From Parabacteroides sp. (GTDB taxonomy: Bacteria; Bacteroidota; Bacteroidia; Bacteroidales; Tannerellaceae), in NCBI GenBank assembly GCA_019417325.1, contig DXVO01000008.1, positions 62,001 through 126,000 on the forward strand: a stretch of 64,000 nucleotides of DNA. Reading direction: 5' to 3'. The notes under the pieces were generated by a model that did not search any database, had not been told where the DNA came from, and saw only the letters and a program-made list of their open reading frames with translations. The stretch's first letter is position 1; every line of letters begins with the position of its first letter. Shown here in pieces: positions 1 to 7,866 of the stretch. A program made the position numbers and the translations under genes.

Positions 1-7
1 TTCAATA

Positions 8-45
8 AAAAAGCCGCCCGGGATAAACTATCCCAAGCGGCTACT
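8..45 (-). terminator. Rho-independent terminator of the OmpP1/FadL gene
   Basis: Read on the minus strand, arms AGCCGC and GCGGCT enclose GGGAT/ATCCC pairs and are followed by six T residues. It lies about 45 bases past the porin stop codon. Confidence 0.8.
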
Positions 46-89
46 GATATAAGTTGATCTATAGACTAAAAGATCAGGATATCAAATCC

Positions 90-1544
90 TTAAAAAGCAT
101 AAGACAAACCGATGGACGGCATCAGAGCATATACATTATAATGTCCTCCGAAAGTACGGTCCATCTTCGTAAAGATATCTTTATCCGTATAAGAGCCATC
201 ACGACCAAAACCGGTTACATAAGAGAATGCAAAATCTACAGACAGATTATTTACCGGACGGAAACTCAAACCGGCTGTAATACCTAATTTATCCATACTC
301 GGTGTTTCCGGATTCAAGAATGTTGATTTTACCGGAGACTCATCATAATAAGCACCGAAACGAACATCAAAACGTTTTGTAGCAGCAAACTGTGCACCTA
401 CACGGTAAATGCGGCTATTATGATAGTTCTTTTCAGCTTTGATATTATATTGGGACAAGCTCGACGGAGAGAACTCTACATCCAATGATTTATAAGCACC
501 CCAACCTACAAACTGAACTTCACCGGATACAGTCCAACGGTTTGTCGGTTTATAAGTTACACCTACATTCCAGTTATCAGGTAAAGGCAGTTCAGCAGAG
601 AATGTTCCTTTTTCCAACGGCGGAACCTGCAACTGGTCGGCTGGTATAGGAGATTTAATGCCCATTGCTTCCATTTTCCCAATCAAACCACGTACCTGTC
701 CCAAAATATTATTCAAATCATCCTGGTTAGCATACGATAAGCCGATATTACCTTCTTTTACACGAGCTGTTACTTTCGAGCGATAAGAAACACCAACCGT
801 CCATTTTTCATTAATATCGAACATCGCACCCACATTAAATCCTAAACGAACGCCGGCATCACCATTCAACTGGACTGAAGCTGCCGATGCGTCATCATAT
901 TTAGCCATTTGCTGCTGTATCGGGCCTACCATTCCGGAAATAACAGGTGCCAACTCAGGATGAGCAGCAACAATCTGTTTTACCATTGCACCGGCCATAT
1001 TAGTCATGGCACCCGGTCCCATCAAAGCACGATCCAGAGAGATATTACCGAATTCCATCATCAAACCGGCACCGATACTCAGACGATCCATAATCTTCCA
1101 GGATACTGTAGGCTGAATATTAAATGCTTTTAAAGAAATACTTTGAACCAAATGAGCTCCTTTCCAATCCTCTCCCCAGTTAATAGAACTTCCATAAGGA
1201 GTATTCAAACTGATACCGGCAGCCAGATTATCATAAATTTTGAAACCTGCATATACATATAAAGGAGTACTGGCTTTATTATCTGTTTTTGCAGTATAGT
1301 CACCATTTGTAAACTTTGCATTTGCAAACACACCTGTTATACCAGCCGACAAATCTACATTCTTATCCATAAATACTAATCCGGCCGGATTGAAATGCAT
1401 ACTCTCCGCTCCCAACTTCATGGCAGCCCCGACATGTCCCATACCAGCTTGTTTCGTACTTTGTGCATTTACCTGATAACCTTCTGCCGCTGCATAAGTC
1501 ATAGGTAACATAGATAAACACGCTAATGCGATAACTTTTTTCAT
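90..1544 (-). CDS. OmpP1/FadL/TodX family outer membrane transporter
   Basis: 484 residues. A signal peptide of about 20 residues (MKKVIALACL start, cleavage near AAA-EG) leads to a mature N-terminus with the NPAG motif at residues 52-55, typical of the FadL/OmpP1 hatch region. The C-terminus alternates polar and aromatic residues and ends in SYAF, as expected for the last strand of an outer membrane barrel. FadL relatives move hydrophobic substrates such as long-chain fatty acids or aromatics across the outer membrane; the substrate here is unknown. It is monocistronic, diverges from queC, has a -7 box at 1604-1611 and ends in a terminator. A dyad-rich stretch at 1629-1681 may be its operator. 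Confidence 0.9.
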   Translation of the reverse strand: MKKVIALACLSMLPMTYAAAEGYQVNAQSTKQAGMGHVGAAMKLGAESMHFNPAGLVFMDKNVDLSAGITGVFANAKFTNGDYTAKTDNKASTPLYVYAGFKIYDNLAAGISLNTPYGSSINWGEDWKGAHLVQSISLKAFNIQPTVSWKIMDRLSIGAGLMMEFGNISLDRALMGPGAMTNMAGAMVKQIVAAHPELAPVISGMVGPIQQQMAKYDDASAASVQLNGDAGVRLGFNVGAMFDINEKWTVGVSYRSKVTARVKEGNIGLSYANQDDLNNILGQVRGLIGKMEAMGIKSPIPADQLQVPPLEKGTFSAELPLPDNWNVGVTYKPTNRWTVSGEVQFVGWGAYKSLDVEFSPSSLSQYNIKAEKNYHNSRIYRVGAQFAATKRFDVRFGAYYDESPVKSTFLNPETPSMDKLGITAGLSFRPVNNLSVDFAFSYVTGFGRDGSYTDKDIFTKMDRTFGGHYNVYALMPSIGLSYAF

Positions 1545-1603
1545 AAAAATTTAATTAGTTAATACTTATTCTCTTACGCCTTCCCAAGACGCAAAAACGT
1601 GGG

Positions 1604-1611
1604 CAAAGATA
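1604..1611 (-). promoter_or_regulatory. Bacteroidetes -7 box for the OmpP1/FadL gene
   Basis: TATCTTTG on the minus strand matches TAnnTTTG, 60 bases upstream of the start codon. Confidence 0.6.
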
Positions 1612-1628
1612 AGATACTTTTCTTTAAT

Positions 1629-1681
1629 ATTGCACAATTATCACACAAATGTGCAGCACACATACAGTAATATTGTGCAAT
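1629..1681. promoter_or_regulatory. Dyad-rich operator-like stretch between divergent genes
   Basis: ATTGCACAAT at 1629-1638 is repeated in inverted form as ATTGTGCAAT at 1672-1681, with further short GTG/CAC dyads between. It sits upstream of both divergent promoters. The symmetry is visible; a regulator is only inferred. Confidence 0.35.
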
Positions 1682-1743
1682 TAATATAAAGTCAGCTCCA
1701 TTCATTCAAGCCTCACCCTAAAAAATTATTGAAGAGAAATCCG

Positions 1744-1751
1744 TATATTTG
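1744..1751 (+). promoter_or_regulatory. -7 box for queC
   Basis: TATATTTG matches TAnnTTTG and would start transcription near 1757, giving a leader of about 60 nt. The leader can form small GAAAAG/CTTTTC and CGTG/CACG stems. Confidence 0.55.
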
Positions 1752-1816
1752 CATCGAAAAGGAATATTTTCTTTTCCGTGTGCTTGCTAAACCACGTATT
1801 AAAAACAAGAATATAT

Positions 1817-2488
1817 ATGAAACATCAAGAAGCCGCTTTGGTTTGCTTCTCCGGTGGACAAGATTCCACGACCTGCCTGTTTTGGGCGAAGAAGCATTTT
1901 AAACATGTTGAAGCCGTTTGTTTTACTTACGGACAAAAGCATTCTCTCGAAATAGAAGTTGCACAAAAAATCGCTACAGATGCCAACGTTCCGTTCCATC
2001 TTCTGGACGTATCCCTGATTAGTCAGTTAGATCCGAATTGCTCACTTACAAATAATGCAATTGAGATGGATCAGGAAAAACCGGAAGATAGTTATCCAAA
2101 TACATTCGTTCCCGGCAGGAATATGGTATTCCTTACCTTTGCCGCTATCATGGCACGGAGTAAAGGAATCTTCAACTTGGTAACAGGTGTATCAGAAGCC
2201 GATTTCAGCGGATACCCGGATTGCCGTGATACTTTCGTCCGTTCGCTGAATGTCACATTAAACCTGGCCATGGACGAACAATTCGTAATCCATACCCCAT
2301 TAATGGATCGAGACAAAAGTGAAGTATGGCAATTATCCGACGAATTAGGTGTATTCGATCTTGTACGTACGCAAACATTAACCTGCTATAACGGCATTCT
2401 GGCAGAAGGCTGCGGACATTGCCCTGCTTGCAAACTTCGCAGGGAAGGATTAGAAAAATATTTGAAACAATTGACAGTTGACAAGTGA
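1817..2488 (+). CDS. queC: 7-cyano-7-deazaguanine synthase QueC
   Basis: 223 residues. Makes preQ0 from 7-carboxy-7-deazaguanine, ATP and ammonia in the queuosine pathway, in the cytoplasm. The PP-loop ATPase motif SGGQDST is at residues 12-18, and four zinc-type cysteines are near the C-terminus (C190, C199, C202, C205; the last three in GCGHCPAC). The ATG at 1817 is chosen because it gives the family's usual N-terminus; the frame is open further upstream (1778) with no support. The last codons lie inside a tandem 7-bp repeat. queF, the next pathway enzyme, follows after 69 bp. Confidence 0.96.
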   Translation: MKHQEAALVCFSGGQDSTTCLFWAKKHFKHVEAVCFTYGQKHSLEIEVAQKIATDANVPFHLLDVSLISQLDPNCSLTNNAIEMDQEKPEDSYPNTFVPGRNMVFLTFAAIMARSKGIFNLVTGVSEADFSGYPDCRDTFVRSLNVTLNLAMDEQFVIHTPLMDRDKSEVWQLSDELGVFDLVRTQTLTCYNGILAEGCGHCPACKLRREGLEKYLKQLTVDK

Positions 2489-2550
2489 CAGTTGACAGCT
2501 TTAAGAGATAAAATAAATAGATTAATAAAATAGACAGACCATTGTCAACT
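2471..2550 (+). repeat. Tandem 7-bp repeat overlapping the queC stop, with an inverted partner
   Basis: Four tandem heptamers (TTGACAG, TTGACAA, GTGACAG, TTGACAG) run from 2471 to 2498 and contain the queC stop codon at 2486-2488. TTGTCAACT at 2542-2550 is the reverse complement of AGTTGACAA at 2476-2484, so the queC-queF spacer can fold. Confidence 0.7.
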
Positions 2551-2557
2551 AAAAAAT

Positions 2558-3025
2558 ATGGATACAAGAAAAGACGAAAACGAATTGCATTTATTAGGCA
2601 GTTCCACTGTATACAAGCAAGATTATGCACCGGAAGTTTTGGAAGCGTTTACTAACAAACACCCGGAAAACGATTACTGGGTACGCTTTAATTGTCCGGA
2701 ATTTACCAGTCTTTGTCCCATTACAGGTCAACCGGATTTTGCTACAATCCACATCGATTACATCCCGGATATTAAAATGGTTGAAAGCAAAAGCCTCAAA
2801 CTCTATCTGTTCAGTTTCCGAAGTCACGGAGCTTTCCATGAAGATTGTATCAATATCATCATGAAAGACCTGATTGCTCTAATGAATCCCAAATACATAG
2901 AGGTAACCGGAATCTTTACCCCTCGTGGCGGTATCAGTATCTATCCGTATTGTAACTATGGCCGCCCGGGTACAAAATACGAGCAACTGGCAGAACAAAG
3001 ACTTTTTACGCATAAAGACATGTAA
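2558..3025 (+). CDS. queF: NADPH-dependent 7-cyano-7-deazaguanine reductase QueF
   Basis: 155 residues, the short single-domain (unimodular) type. Reduces preQ0 to preQ1 with NADPH in queuosine synthesis. The catalytic cysteine lies in LCPITGQPDF (Cys53) with the proton-relay Asp60, and the family signature ESKSLKLY with SFRSHG and HED follows at about residues 77-97. It follows queC directly and probably shares its transcript. Confidence 0.96.
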   Translation: MDTRKDENELHLLGSSTVYKQDYAPEVLEAFTNKHPENDYWVRFNCPEFTSLCPITGQPDFATIHIDYIPDIKMVESKSLKLYLFSFRSHGAFHEDCINIIMKDLIALMNPKYIEVTGIFTPRGGISIYPYCNYGRPGTKYEQLAEQRLFTHKDM

Positions 3026-3028
3026 TTA

Positions 3029-3060
3029 AAAGGCAGAGTTAACTTTTTAGTCTCTGCCTT
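3029..3060. terminator. Hairpin after queF, possible terminator
   Basis: AAGGCAGAG and CTCTGCCTT form a 9-bp stem just after the queF stop. The plus-strand 3' flank is A-rich rather than T-rich, so strength is uncertain. Confidence 0.45.
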
Positions 3061-3100
3061 AAAAAAACAACATCCTGTTACCAACATCTCTGTTTTTTTG

Positions 3101-3108
3101 TACATTTG
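3101..3108 (+). promoter_or_regulatory. -7 box for the DUF1080 gene
   Basis: TACATTTG, 35 bases before the start codon. Confidence 0.6.
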
Positions 3109-3143
3109 CAATCAGAATTTATAAATCTAATAAAATTTAGGCC

Positions 3144-3929
3144 ATGAAGAAAAAAAATCTTACAATGAAGACTGCATTGGCAGTTTTGGCTTGTACGGCA
3201 TGTGCCGGTACCTTATCCGCGCAAAAACAGTATCCCCAACCCGAAAAAATGACACCCGGTATGTCTGAATACTGGACGCCTCAACCAAAGATTGTTACTC
3301 CCGGGGATATTAAAACAAATTCGGCACCATCTGATGCAATCGTACTTTTCGATGGTAAAGATTTATCAGCCTGGGAAAGTGTAAACGGAGGACCGGCTAA
3401 ATGGAACGTACATAATGGAGTATTTACCGTTGATAAAAAAACGGGTGATATCCAAACCAAACAAAAATTCAACAACTACCAGTTGCACATTGAATGGTGT
3501 GTTCCTGAAAAAATTTCAGGGACCAGCCAAGCGCGTGGAAACAGTGGAGTTTTTATGCAAGGGAAATATGAAATCCAGATATTGGATTGCTATAATAACG
3601 AAACATACGTAAACGGTCAGACGGGTAGTGTATATAAACAAACCCCTCCATTGGCCAACGCTATGCGTAAACCGGGTGAATGGAACGTATACGATATTAT
3701 CTATAGCGCTCCTATCTTTAAGGAAGACGGTACTTACCGCGTCCCCCCCCGTGTAACGGTTATACAAAATGGTATTGTACTGCAAAACAATACAACGATT
3801 TTAGGTACAACTGAATATATCGGTTTCCCAAAAATAGAAAAACATGATGCAGGTCCTATCATCTTGCAGTCGCATGGAGATCCAAGCGAACCGATTAGTT
3901 TTCGTAACATCTGGTTAAGAGAACTCTAA
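3144..3929 (+). CDS. Secreted DUF1080 (3-keto-disaccharide hydrolase-like) protein
   Basis: 261 residues. A signal peptide (hydrophobic MKTALAVLACTACAGTL, cleavage after LSA) is followed by a DUF1080 fold from about residue 65, marked by VLFDGKDLSAWE, NSGVFMQGKYEIQILDC and the C-terminal GPIILQSHGDPSEPISFRNI. DUF1080 is a lectin/glucanase-like beta-sandwich; characterised members cleave 3-keto-glycosides, and the activity here is inferred. The next in-frame ATG (MKTALA) is an alternative start. It stands alone, with its own promoter and a terminator shared with dnaX. Confidence 0.88.
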   Translation: MKKKNLTMKTALAVLACTACAGTLSAQKQYPQPEKMTPGMSEYWTPQPKIVTPGDIKTNSAPSDAIVLFDGKDLSAWESVNGGPAKWNVHNGVFTVDKKTGDIQTKQKFNNYQLHIEWCVPEKISGTSQARGNSGVFMQGKYEIQILDCYNNETYVNGQTGSVYKQTPPLANAMRKPGEWNVYDIIYSAPIFKEDGTYRVPPRVTVIQNGIVLQNNTTILGTTEYIGFPKIEKHDAGPIILQSHGDPSEPISFRNIWLREL

Positions 3930-3948
3930 TAAATAATACATAAATAAA

Positions 3949-3992
3949 AATGCGAATAACGCGGAATAGAATCATCCGTATTATTCGCATTT
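3949..3992. terminator. Bidirectional terminator between the DUF1080 gene and dnaX
   Basis: A long stem pairs AATGCGAATAA with TTATTCGCATT and continues inward with CGGA/TCCG. A T-rich run follows on the plus strand and TTTTTATTTA on the minus strand. It lies between two converging genes. Confidence 0.75.
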
Positions 3993-4024
3993 CTTATTTC
4001 TATCAATGATATAAATCCGAGATA

Positions 4025-5836
4025 TCAGTCTAATGACAAATTAAACTCTTCTTTTAATTTTCCCAATACAGGATTAATCTCTAACAGATGTTCATATTTT
4101 TCGGTCGAAGTATAAGCCAAATGCTTTTCATTCGACTCGATGATACGAACTCTCATCTGGATACGGGTATTTTTCAATTGAGTACGCAAATAACCTAAAA
4201 TATCAATACAACCATTTGTCAATTCATCCTGTTGCCCCGGATTATGGACGCCAACTTCAAACATAAAGTTCTCTTGCAACGTAGGCTTACAATTTATCAT
4301 TGTATTTTTAAGATAGACCTTCTTATCGATTGAAGAAGCATAAGCCTCCCAACAACGGAGCAAATCATCCTGAGAAAAAGGAGAAACGACATCCTGTGTT
4401 ACTGTTGCCGTCTGTGTAGTGGCCTGAACTTCCGGGCGTTTCGCTCCTATATCTTTAATTGACGTTCCAAACTGCGGCGGACGTGCCGGACGTTTTATGC
4501 GTGCTTCCGGAGGAGACCCCTGCGGAACCAAATTATGAACCGTAGATGCTCCTCCATTCATTGATTGCTGAGGTGGAGCCGGAGCCGTATGTTGGAAAGA
4601 AGAGACCGGTTGCTGTAAAGGTGGTGCAGACTGAAAAGTTGTAGCCTGCGTTGCACCTGCGGACTGAGGTACTTGATTTGCTTGTCCTCCTGAAGAGAGA
4701 GGCTCAATCAGTCCTTTTTTTTTATCCTCCATCGCTTGTCCGGACATACTTAACTGACAAAGCTGTATGAGTGTCAACTCTAATAACAAACGTTTATTTC
4801 GGCTGGCACGATAATTCAAGTCACAACTATTTGCCAATTCTATTGCTTTAAACAGCAATTGTTCCGAACAACGTTTTGCCATTTCTTTATAACGCTCGCG
4901 TATAGATGCCCCAACCTCAAATAAAACAAGGGTCGATTCATCTCTGCAAACTAATAAATCACGGAAATGGGAAGCCAATCCGGTAATAATATTTTGTCCG
5001 TCAAAGCCTTTACTCAATATTTCATTTAAAATAAGCAAAGCACTCCTGACATTCCCGGATAACATAGCATCCGTCAAACGGAAATAATATTCGTAATCGA
5101 GTACATTCAGATTATCGATTACAGCCTGATAGGTAATGTTCCCATTGGTAAAACTTACTACCTGGTCTAAAATCGACAGGGCATCACGCATACCGCCATC
5201 CGCTTTCTGAGCTATTACATTCAAAGCTTCCGGCTCAGCCGTCACCTCTTCGGATGAAGATACATATTGCAAATGTTCTACCATATCCGCTATCGAGATA
5301 CGGGAGAAATCATAAATCTGGCAACGGGACAGAATAGTAGGCAATACTTTATGCTTCTCTGTCGTAGCCAGAATAAAAAGTGCATGATGAGGAGGCTCTT
5401 CCAATGTTTTCAAAAAAGCGTTGAAAGCTGCAGAACTCAGCATATGCACCTCATCTATTATGAATACCTTATATTTTCCGATTGGAGGCGGGATACGGAC
5501 CTGGTCTATCAAAGCACGTATATCTTCCACCGAGTTATTGGAAGCAGCATCCAGTTCATGGATATTATATGAACGTTGCTCATTAAAAGCTTTACAGGAC
5601 TCACATTCGTTGCAAGCTTCCCCGTCAGTTGTCGGATTAAGGCAGTTAATTGTCTTTGCAAAGATGCGGGCACAAGAAGTCTTTCCTACTCCACGGGGAC
5701 CGCAGAACAGGTATGCATGAGCCAGCTTGTTGTTTTGTATTGCATTTTTCAGTGTAGTTGTCAAGGACTTCTGCCCTACCACACTACGAAAAGTAGAAGG
5801 ACGGTATTTCCTTGCTGAAACAATATAATTATCCAT
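4025..5836 (-). CDS. dnaX: DNA polymerase III subunit gamma/tau
   Basis: 603 residues. AAA+ clamp-loader subunit of the replisome. Walker A GPRGVGKT is at 46-53, zinc cysteines at C65, C75, C78 and C81, Walker B IIDEVH at about 126-131, sensor 1 in ATTEKH (157-162), and SRC at 170-172. Residues of about 385-485 are a low-complexity Gln/Pro/Ala linker, followed by a C-terminal tau-like domain. The start is the ATG at 5836: the open frame extends to 5872, but the -7 box at 5860-5867 puts transcription start downstream of that. No frameshift site was identified. Confidence 0.95.
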   Translation of the reverse strand: MDNYIVSARKYRPSTFRSVVGQKSLTTTLKNAIQNNKLAHAYLFCGPRGVGKTSCARIFAKTINCLNPTTDGEACNECESCKAFNEQRSYNIHELDAASNNSVEDIRALIDQVRIPPPIGKYKVFIIDEVHMLSSAAFNAFLKTLEEPPHHALFILATTEKHKVLPTILSRCQIYDFSRISIADMVEHLQYVSSSEEVTAEPEALNVIAQKADGGMRDALSILDQVVSFTNGNITYQAVIDNLNVLDYEYYFRLTDAMLSGNVRSALLILNEILSKGFDGQNIITGLASHFRDLLVCRDESTLVLFEVGASIRERYKEMAKRCSEQLLFKAIELANSCDLNYRASRNKRLLLELTLIQLCQLSMSGQAMEDKKKGLIEPLSSGGQANQVPQSAGATQATTFQSAPPLQQPVSSFQHTAPAPPQQSMNGGASTVHNLVPQGSPPEARIKRPARPPQFGTSIKDIGAKRPEVQATTQTATVTQDVVSPFSQDDLLRCWEAYASSIDKKVYLKNTMINCKPTLQENFMFEVGVHNPGQQDELTNGCIDILGYLRTQLKNTRIQMRVRIIESNEKHLAYTSTEKYEHLLEINPVLGKLKEEFNLSLD

Positions 5837-5859
5837 TCTCTGCTTTTTTATTGACAATA

Positions 5860-5867
5860 CAAAGATA
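5860..5867 (-). promoter_or_regulatory. -7 box for dnaX
   Basis: TATCTTTG on the minus strand, 24 bases before the dnaX ATG; it overlaps the frame upstream of that ATG and so excludes a longer protein. Confidence 0.65.
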
Positions 5868-5883
5868 TACAAAATAATTCATT

Positions 5884-5891
5884 TACCTTTG
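5884..5891 (+). promoter_or_regulatory. -7 box for the FtsB/DivIC-like gene
   Basis: TACCTTTG, 16 bases before the start codon, divergent from the dnaX promoter. The 5' leader would be only about 10 nt. Confidence 0.55.
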
Positions 5892-5907
5892 CAAAAATGA
5901 TGTTACG

Positions 5908-6210
5908 ATGTCACGCATAAAAGAGTTTTACAACAAGTATTTATCCAGGATTAACGCCTATTGGCTGGTAACCATTGGTTTTCTTGCGCTTACTTTTACC
6001 GTGGGCGACAGTAATCTGTACAAGCGTTACACATACGACGAAAAAATCCGTAGCCTGGAAAAGGAAATCAAACATTACCAGAAAGAAATCGAAATAAACA
6101 GCAAGAAATTAAATGACCTTCACACAGACAAAGAAGGCCTTGAACGCTTTGCCCGCGAAGAATACTACATGAAGAAACCGAATGAAGACGTATATATCAT
6201 CAAGAAATAA
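5908..6210 (+). CDS. FtsB/DivIC family septum formation initiator
   Basis: 100 residues. A short cytoplasmic N-terminus, one membrane segment at about 17-33, a periplasmic coiled coil at about 42-78 rich in Glu and Lys, then the family's C-terminal block around LERFAREEYYMKKPNEDVY. FtsB/DivIC partners FtsL in the division complex. Five bases separate it from a small membrane protein gene, so the two are probably cotranscribed. Confidence 0.88.
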   Translation: MSRIKEFYNKYLSRINAYWLVTIGFLALTFTVGDSNLYKRYTYDEKIRSLEKEIKHYQKEIEINSKKLNDLHTDKEGLERFAREEYYMKKPNEDVYIIKK

Positions 6211-6214
6211 ATAA

Positions 6215-6538
6215 ATGAACGAAAAAATAAAAGCGACTATTTTTAATATTTCCGCAATTCTCGTACTGGCAGGTGCCATTCTAAACCTGAAGTTTCAAAC
6301 TGTAGCTCCCTACCTGTTTGCCGTAGGTACTGCTGGTATTGCTATTTACTACTTAACGATTCCAACCAAAGACATGGATTTCCGGACGAAACGCTTACAT
6401 CGTTCTAATATTATGGCAGGTTTTCTTGGATTAGTAGCATCTGCACTTATGTTCAGTCAAAGAAAAGAATGGATTATCTGCCTGACCATCTCTGCTATTT
6501 TACAACTTTACACAGCATTTGTTTCTCCAAAGAAATAA
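6215..6538 (+). CDS. Small four-helix membrane protein of unknown function
   Basis: 107 residues. I recognise no named domain. Hydrophobic segments at about 9-26, 31-48, 66-82 and 86-103 suggest four membrane spans with a charged loop (KDMDFRTKRLHRS) in the middle. It follows the FtsB/DivIC-like gene by 4 bp. Cotranscription suggests a cell-envelope role, but nothing in the sequence proves it. Confidence 0.75.
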   Translation: MNEKIKATIFNISAILVLAGAILNLKFQTVAPYLFAVGTAGIAIYYLTIPTKDMDFRTKRLHRSNIMAGFLGLVASALMFSQRKEWIICLTISAILQLYTAFVSPKK

Positions 6539-6695
6539 AATCCACAAAACAACAGGTTCTTTTTTAAATTCGACGCCTATTTTTGAGGATTTCAAACCGA
6601 CGAAAAATACTTTCGACCGTTGTTGTTTTTTCTTTTGACAATTATAATTAATAAGTTCCATATAAGTGTTTCTTTCTTTTGATAGATGTCAAAAG

Positions 6696-6741
6696 AAAAA
6701 ATCGACGCGTACTTTTCAGTGAAAGTACGCGTCGATTTTTT
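6696..6741. terminator. Strong 20-bp perfect hairpin terminator
   Basis: The arms 6696-6715 and 6722-6741 are perfectly complementary, with a 6-nt loop and core TCGACGCGTAC. The outer pairs are A6/T6, giving a T-tract on either strand. It closes the rightward operon and backs up the leftward one. Confidence 0.85.
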
Positions 6742-6800
6742 AAAAGTACGTAATCAAATTACAGTATAGAGGGCAACCTTATATATAGCAACCATCGCAT

Positions 6801-6835
6801 AAAAAAACCGGTACCCTTCTGACAGGATACCGGTT
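6801..6835 (-). terminator. Terminator after the ompH-like gene
   Basis: AACCGGTA at 6806-6813 pairs with TACCGGTT at 6828-6835. On the minus strand the stem is followed by a run of T. Confidence 0.8.
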
Positions 6836-6864
6836 CTATATAATAATAAATTGTTTACTTATCC

Positions 6865-7470
6865 TTATTTAGAAGAAGATGAATAGTTCTTATTCAGAAT
6901 CTCCAACAACTCAGCGGTAATATCATAAGCCGGGTTAGCCAGCAGGATATTGTCACCCATTGTGTTACTAAAGATAAACTGATAACCTTTATCTTTATTA
7001 TAAACAGTCAACTGAGCTACAATTGTATCACGAAGTTGTTCATTCAACTTCAACTGTTCTGCAGCTAATTCCTGTTCCTGCTTAGCAGCGCTCTCCTGAA
7101 GTTCCTGCTGCTTGTTCATCAGACGCTGATTCTCTTCTTCAGCTCTTGCACGAGTCAAAAATGCGTTATTTTCAAGTTTTCGCTGGAAATCTGCAGCTTC
7201 TGCACGCAAAGTTTTCATCTTCTGATTAATATTTGCACGATAATCTTCCTGTTTCTTTACAATCCGTTCGTTCAGGTCTTTTGCATAATTGTAATTCTGT
7301 AACAAAGAATCTACATTGACATAAGCGATCGGAAGCAAACTAGTTGAATCACCATTTGCAGCAAATGCCGGAGCGACAGAAGCTTCCTTTTTTGTGGAAA
7401 ACTGCATAACAAACAAGATCACGACAGCGACTGCCAGCACACCATTAATAACGTAGTTAATGTTCTTCAT
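6865..7470 (-). CDS. OmpH/Skp family periplasmic chaperone
   Basis: 201 residues. An N-terminal hydrophobic segment (about 8-23) acts as a signal or anchor, followed by the OmpH start AYVNVDSLLQNYNYAKDL. A long charged coiled coil at about 65-140, rich in Gln, Glu and Ala, precedes a globular end (FIFSNTMGDNILLANPAYDITAELLEILN). Skp proteins hold outer membrane proteins in the periplasm. It lies 29 bp downstream of a one-helix membrane protein gene and probably shares its promoter at 7739-7746. Confidence 0.9.
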   Translation of the reverse strand: MKNINYVINGVLAVAVVILFVMQFSTKKEASVAPAFAANGDSTSLLPIAYVNVDSLLQNYNYAKDLNERIVKKQEDYRANINQKMKTLRAEAADFQRKLENNAFLTRARAEEENQRLMNKQQELQESAAKQEQELAAEQLKLNEQLRDTIVAQLTVYNKDKGYQFIFSNTMGDNILLANPAYDITAELLEILNKNYSSSSK

Positions 7471-7499
7471 AAAGTGTAAATTAAATCTCTTTTTATTTT

Positions 7500-7718
7500 T
7501 TATTTTTCTATTTCATTCAGTTTATCATATAGATTTTTCTGCCTGCTATCCAACTTGTCCTGGGTTTTAGCACAATAAATACCTTTCTTACCCAGCGCTT
7601 TGTTACCTTCTATATGTGTATTAGGAAACCTCCCTCCCTTTTTAAACAAAACTTTTACAGACAGTAACACAACGCAAATAACAAGAATTATAGCTGTAAT
7701 CAATAACGTTGTAAGCAT
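7500..7718 (-). CDS. Conserved small single-span membrane protein
   Basis: 72 residues. One N-terminal membrane helix (about 3-25), then a positively charged segment (FKKGGRFPNTHI) and a short hydrophilic tail containing a single cysteine (YCAKTQDK). The motif resembles small hypothetical proteins of Bacteroidales; no function is known to me. It is the first gene of the transcript that continues into the ompH-like gene. Confidence 0.75.
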   Translation of the reverse strand: MLTTLLITAIILVICVVLLSVKVLFKKGGRFPNTHIEGNKALGKKGIYCAKTQDKLDSRQKNLYDKLNEIEK

Positions 7719-7724
7719 TTTTTC

Positions 7725-7746
7725 TATATTTGTGAACGCAAATATA
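7725..7746. promoter_or_regulatory. Symmetric bidirectional promoter
   Basis: TATATTTG at 7725-7732 (plus strand) and its exact inverse CAAATATA at 7739-7746 (TATATTTG on minus) are separated by 6 bp. The minus copy fits the 72-residue gene starting at 7718; the plus copy would give pepD a leader of about 130 nt. Confidence 0.55.
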
Positions 7747-7866
7747 AGAGTTTAAGTGAATAGAAAGTACCTTTTTGATATTTAATTCTACTTTTTTTCA
7801 TATACGACTCCTTTTGAAGGAATATAATTAACTATATAAGTAGTATCAATAATATATTGTAACATT

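Larger units (their letters stand above)
6539..6864. other. Gene-free convergent gap holding several hairpins
   Basis: 326 bp with no credible gene. It holds the terminators of two converging operons (6696-6741 and 6801-6835) and a weaker 10-bp stem, TTTCTTTTGA at 6673-6682 with TCAAAAGAAA at 6689-6698, which competes with TCTTTTGACA at 6631-6640 for nearly the same right arm. Confidence 0.7.

Noticed and set aside
1752..1816. preQ1 riboswitch in the queC leader
   Set aside because: The small stems do not show the preQ1-I loop and A-rich tail pattern; I could not support any known class.
4300..4760. Programmed frameshift site in dnaX
   Set aside because: The single frame is open to the end, and I saw no A-rich slippery site with a following hairpin that I could defend.
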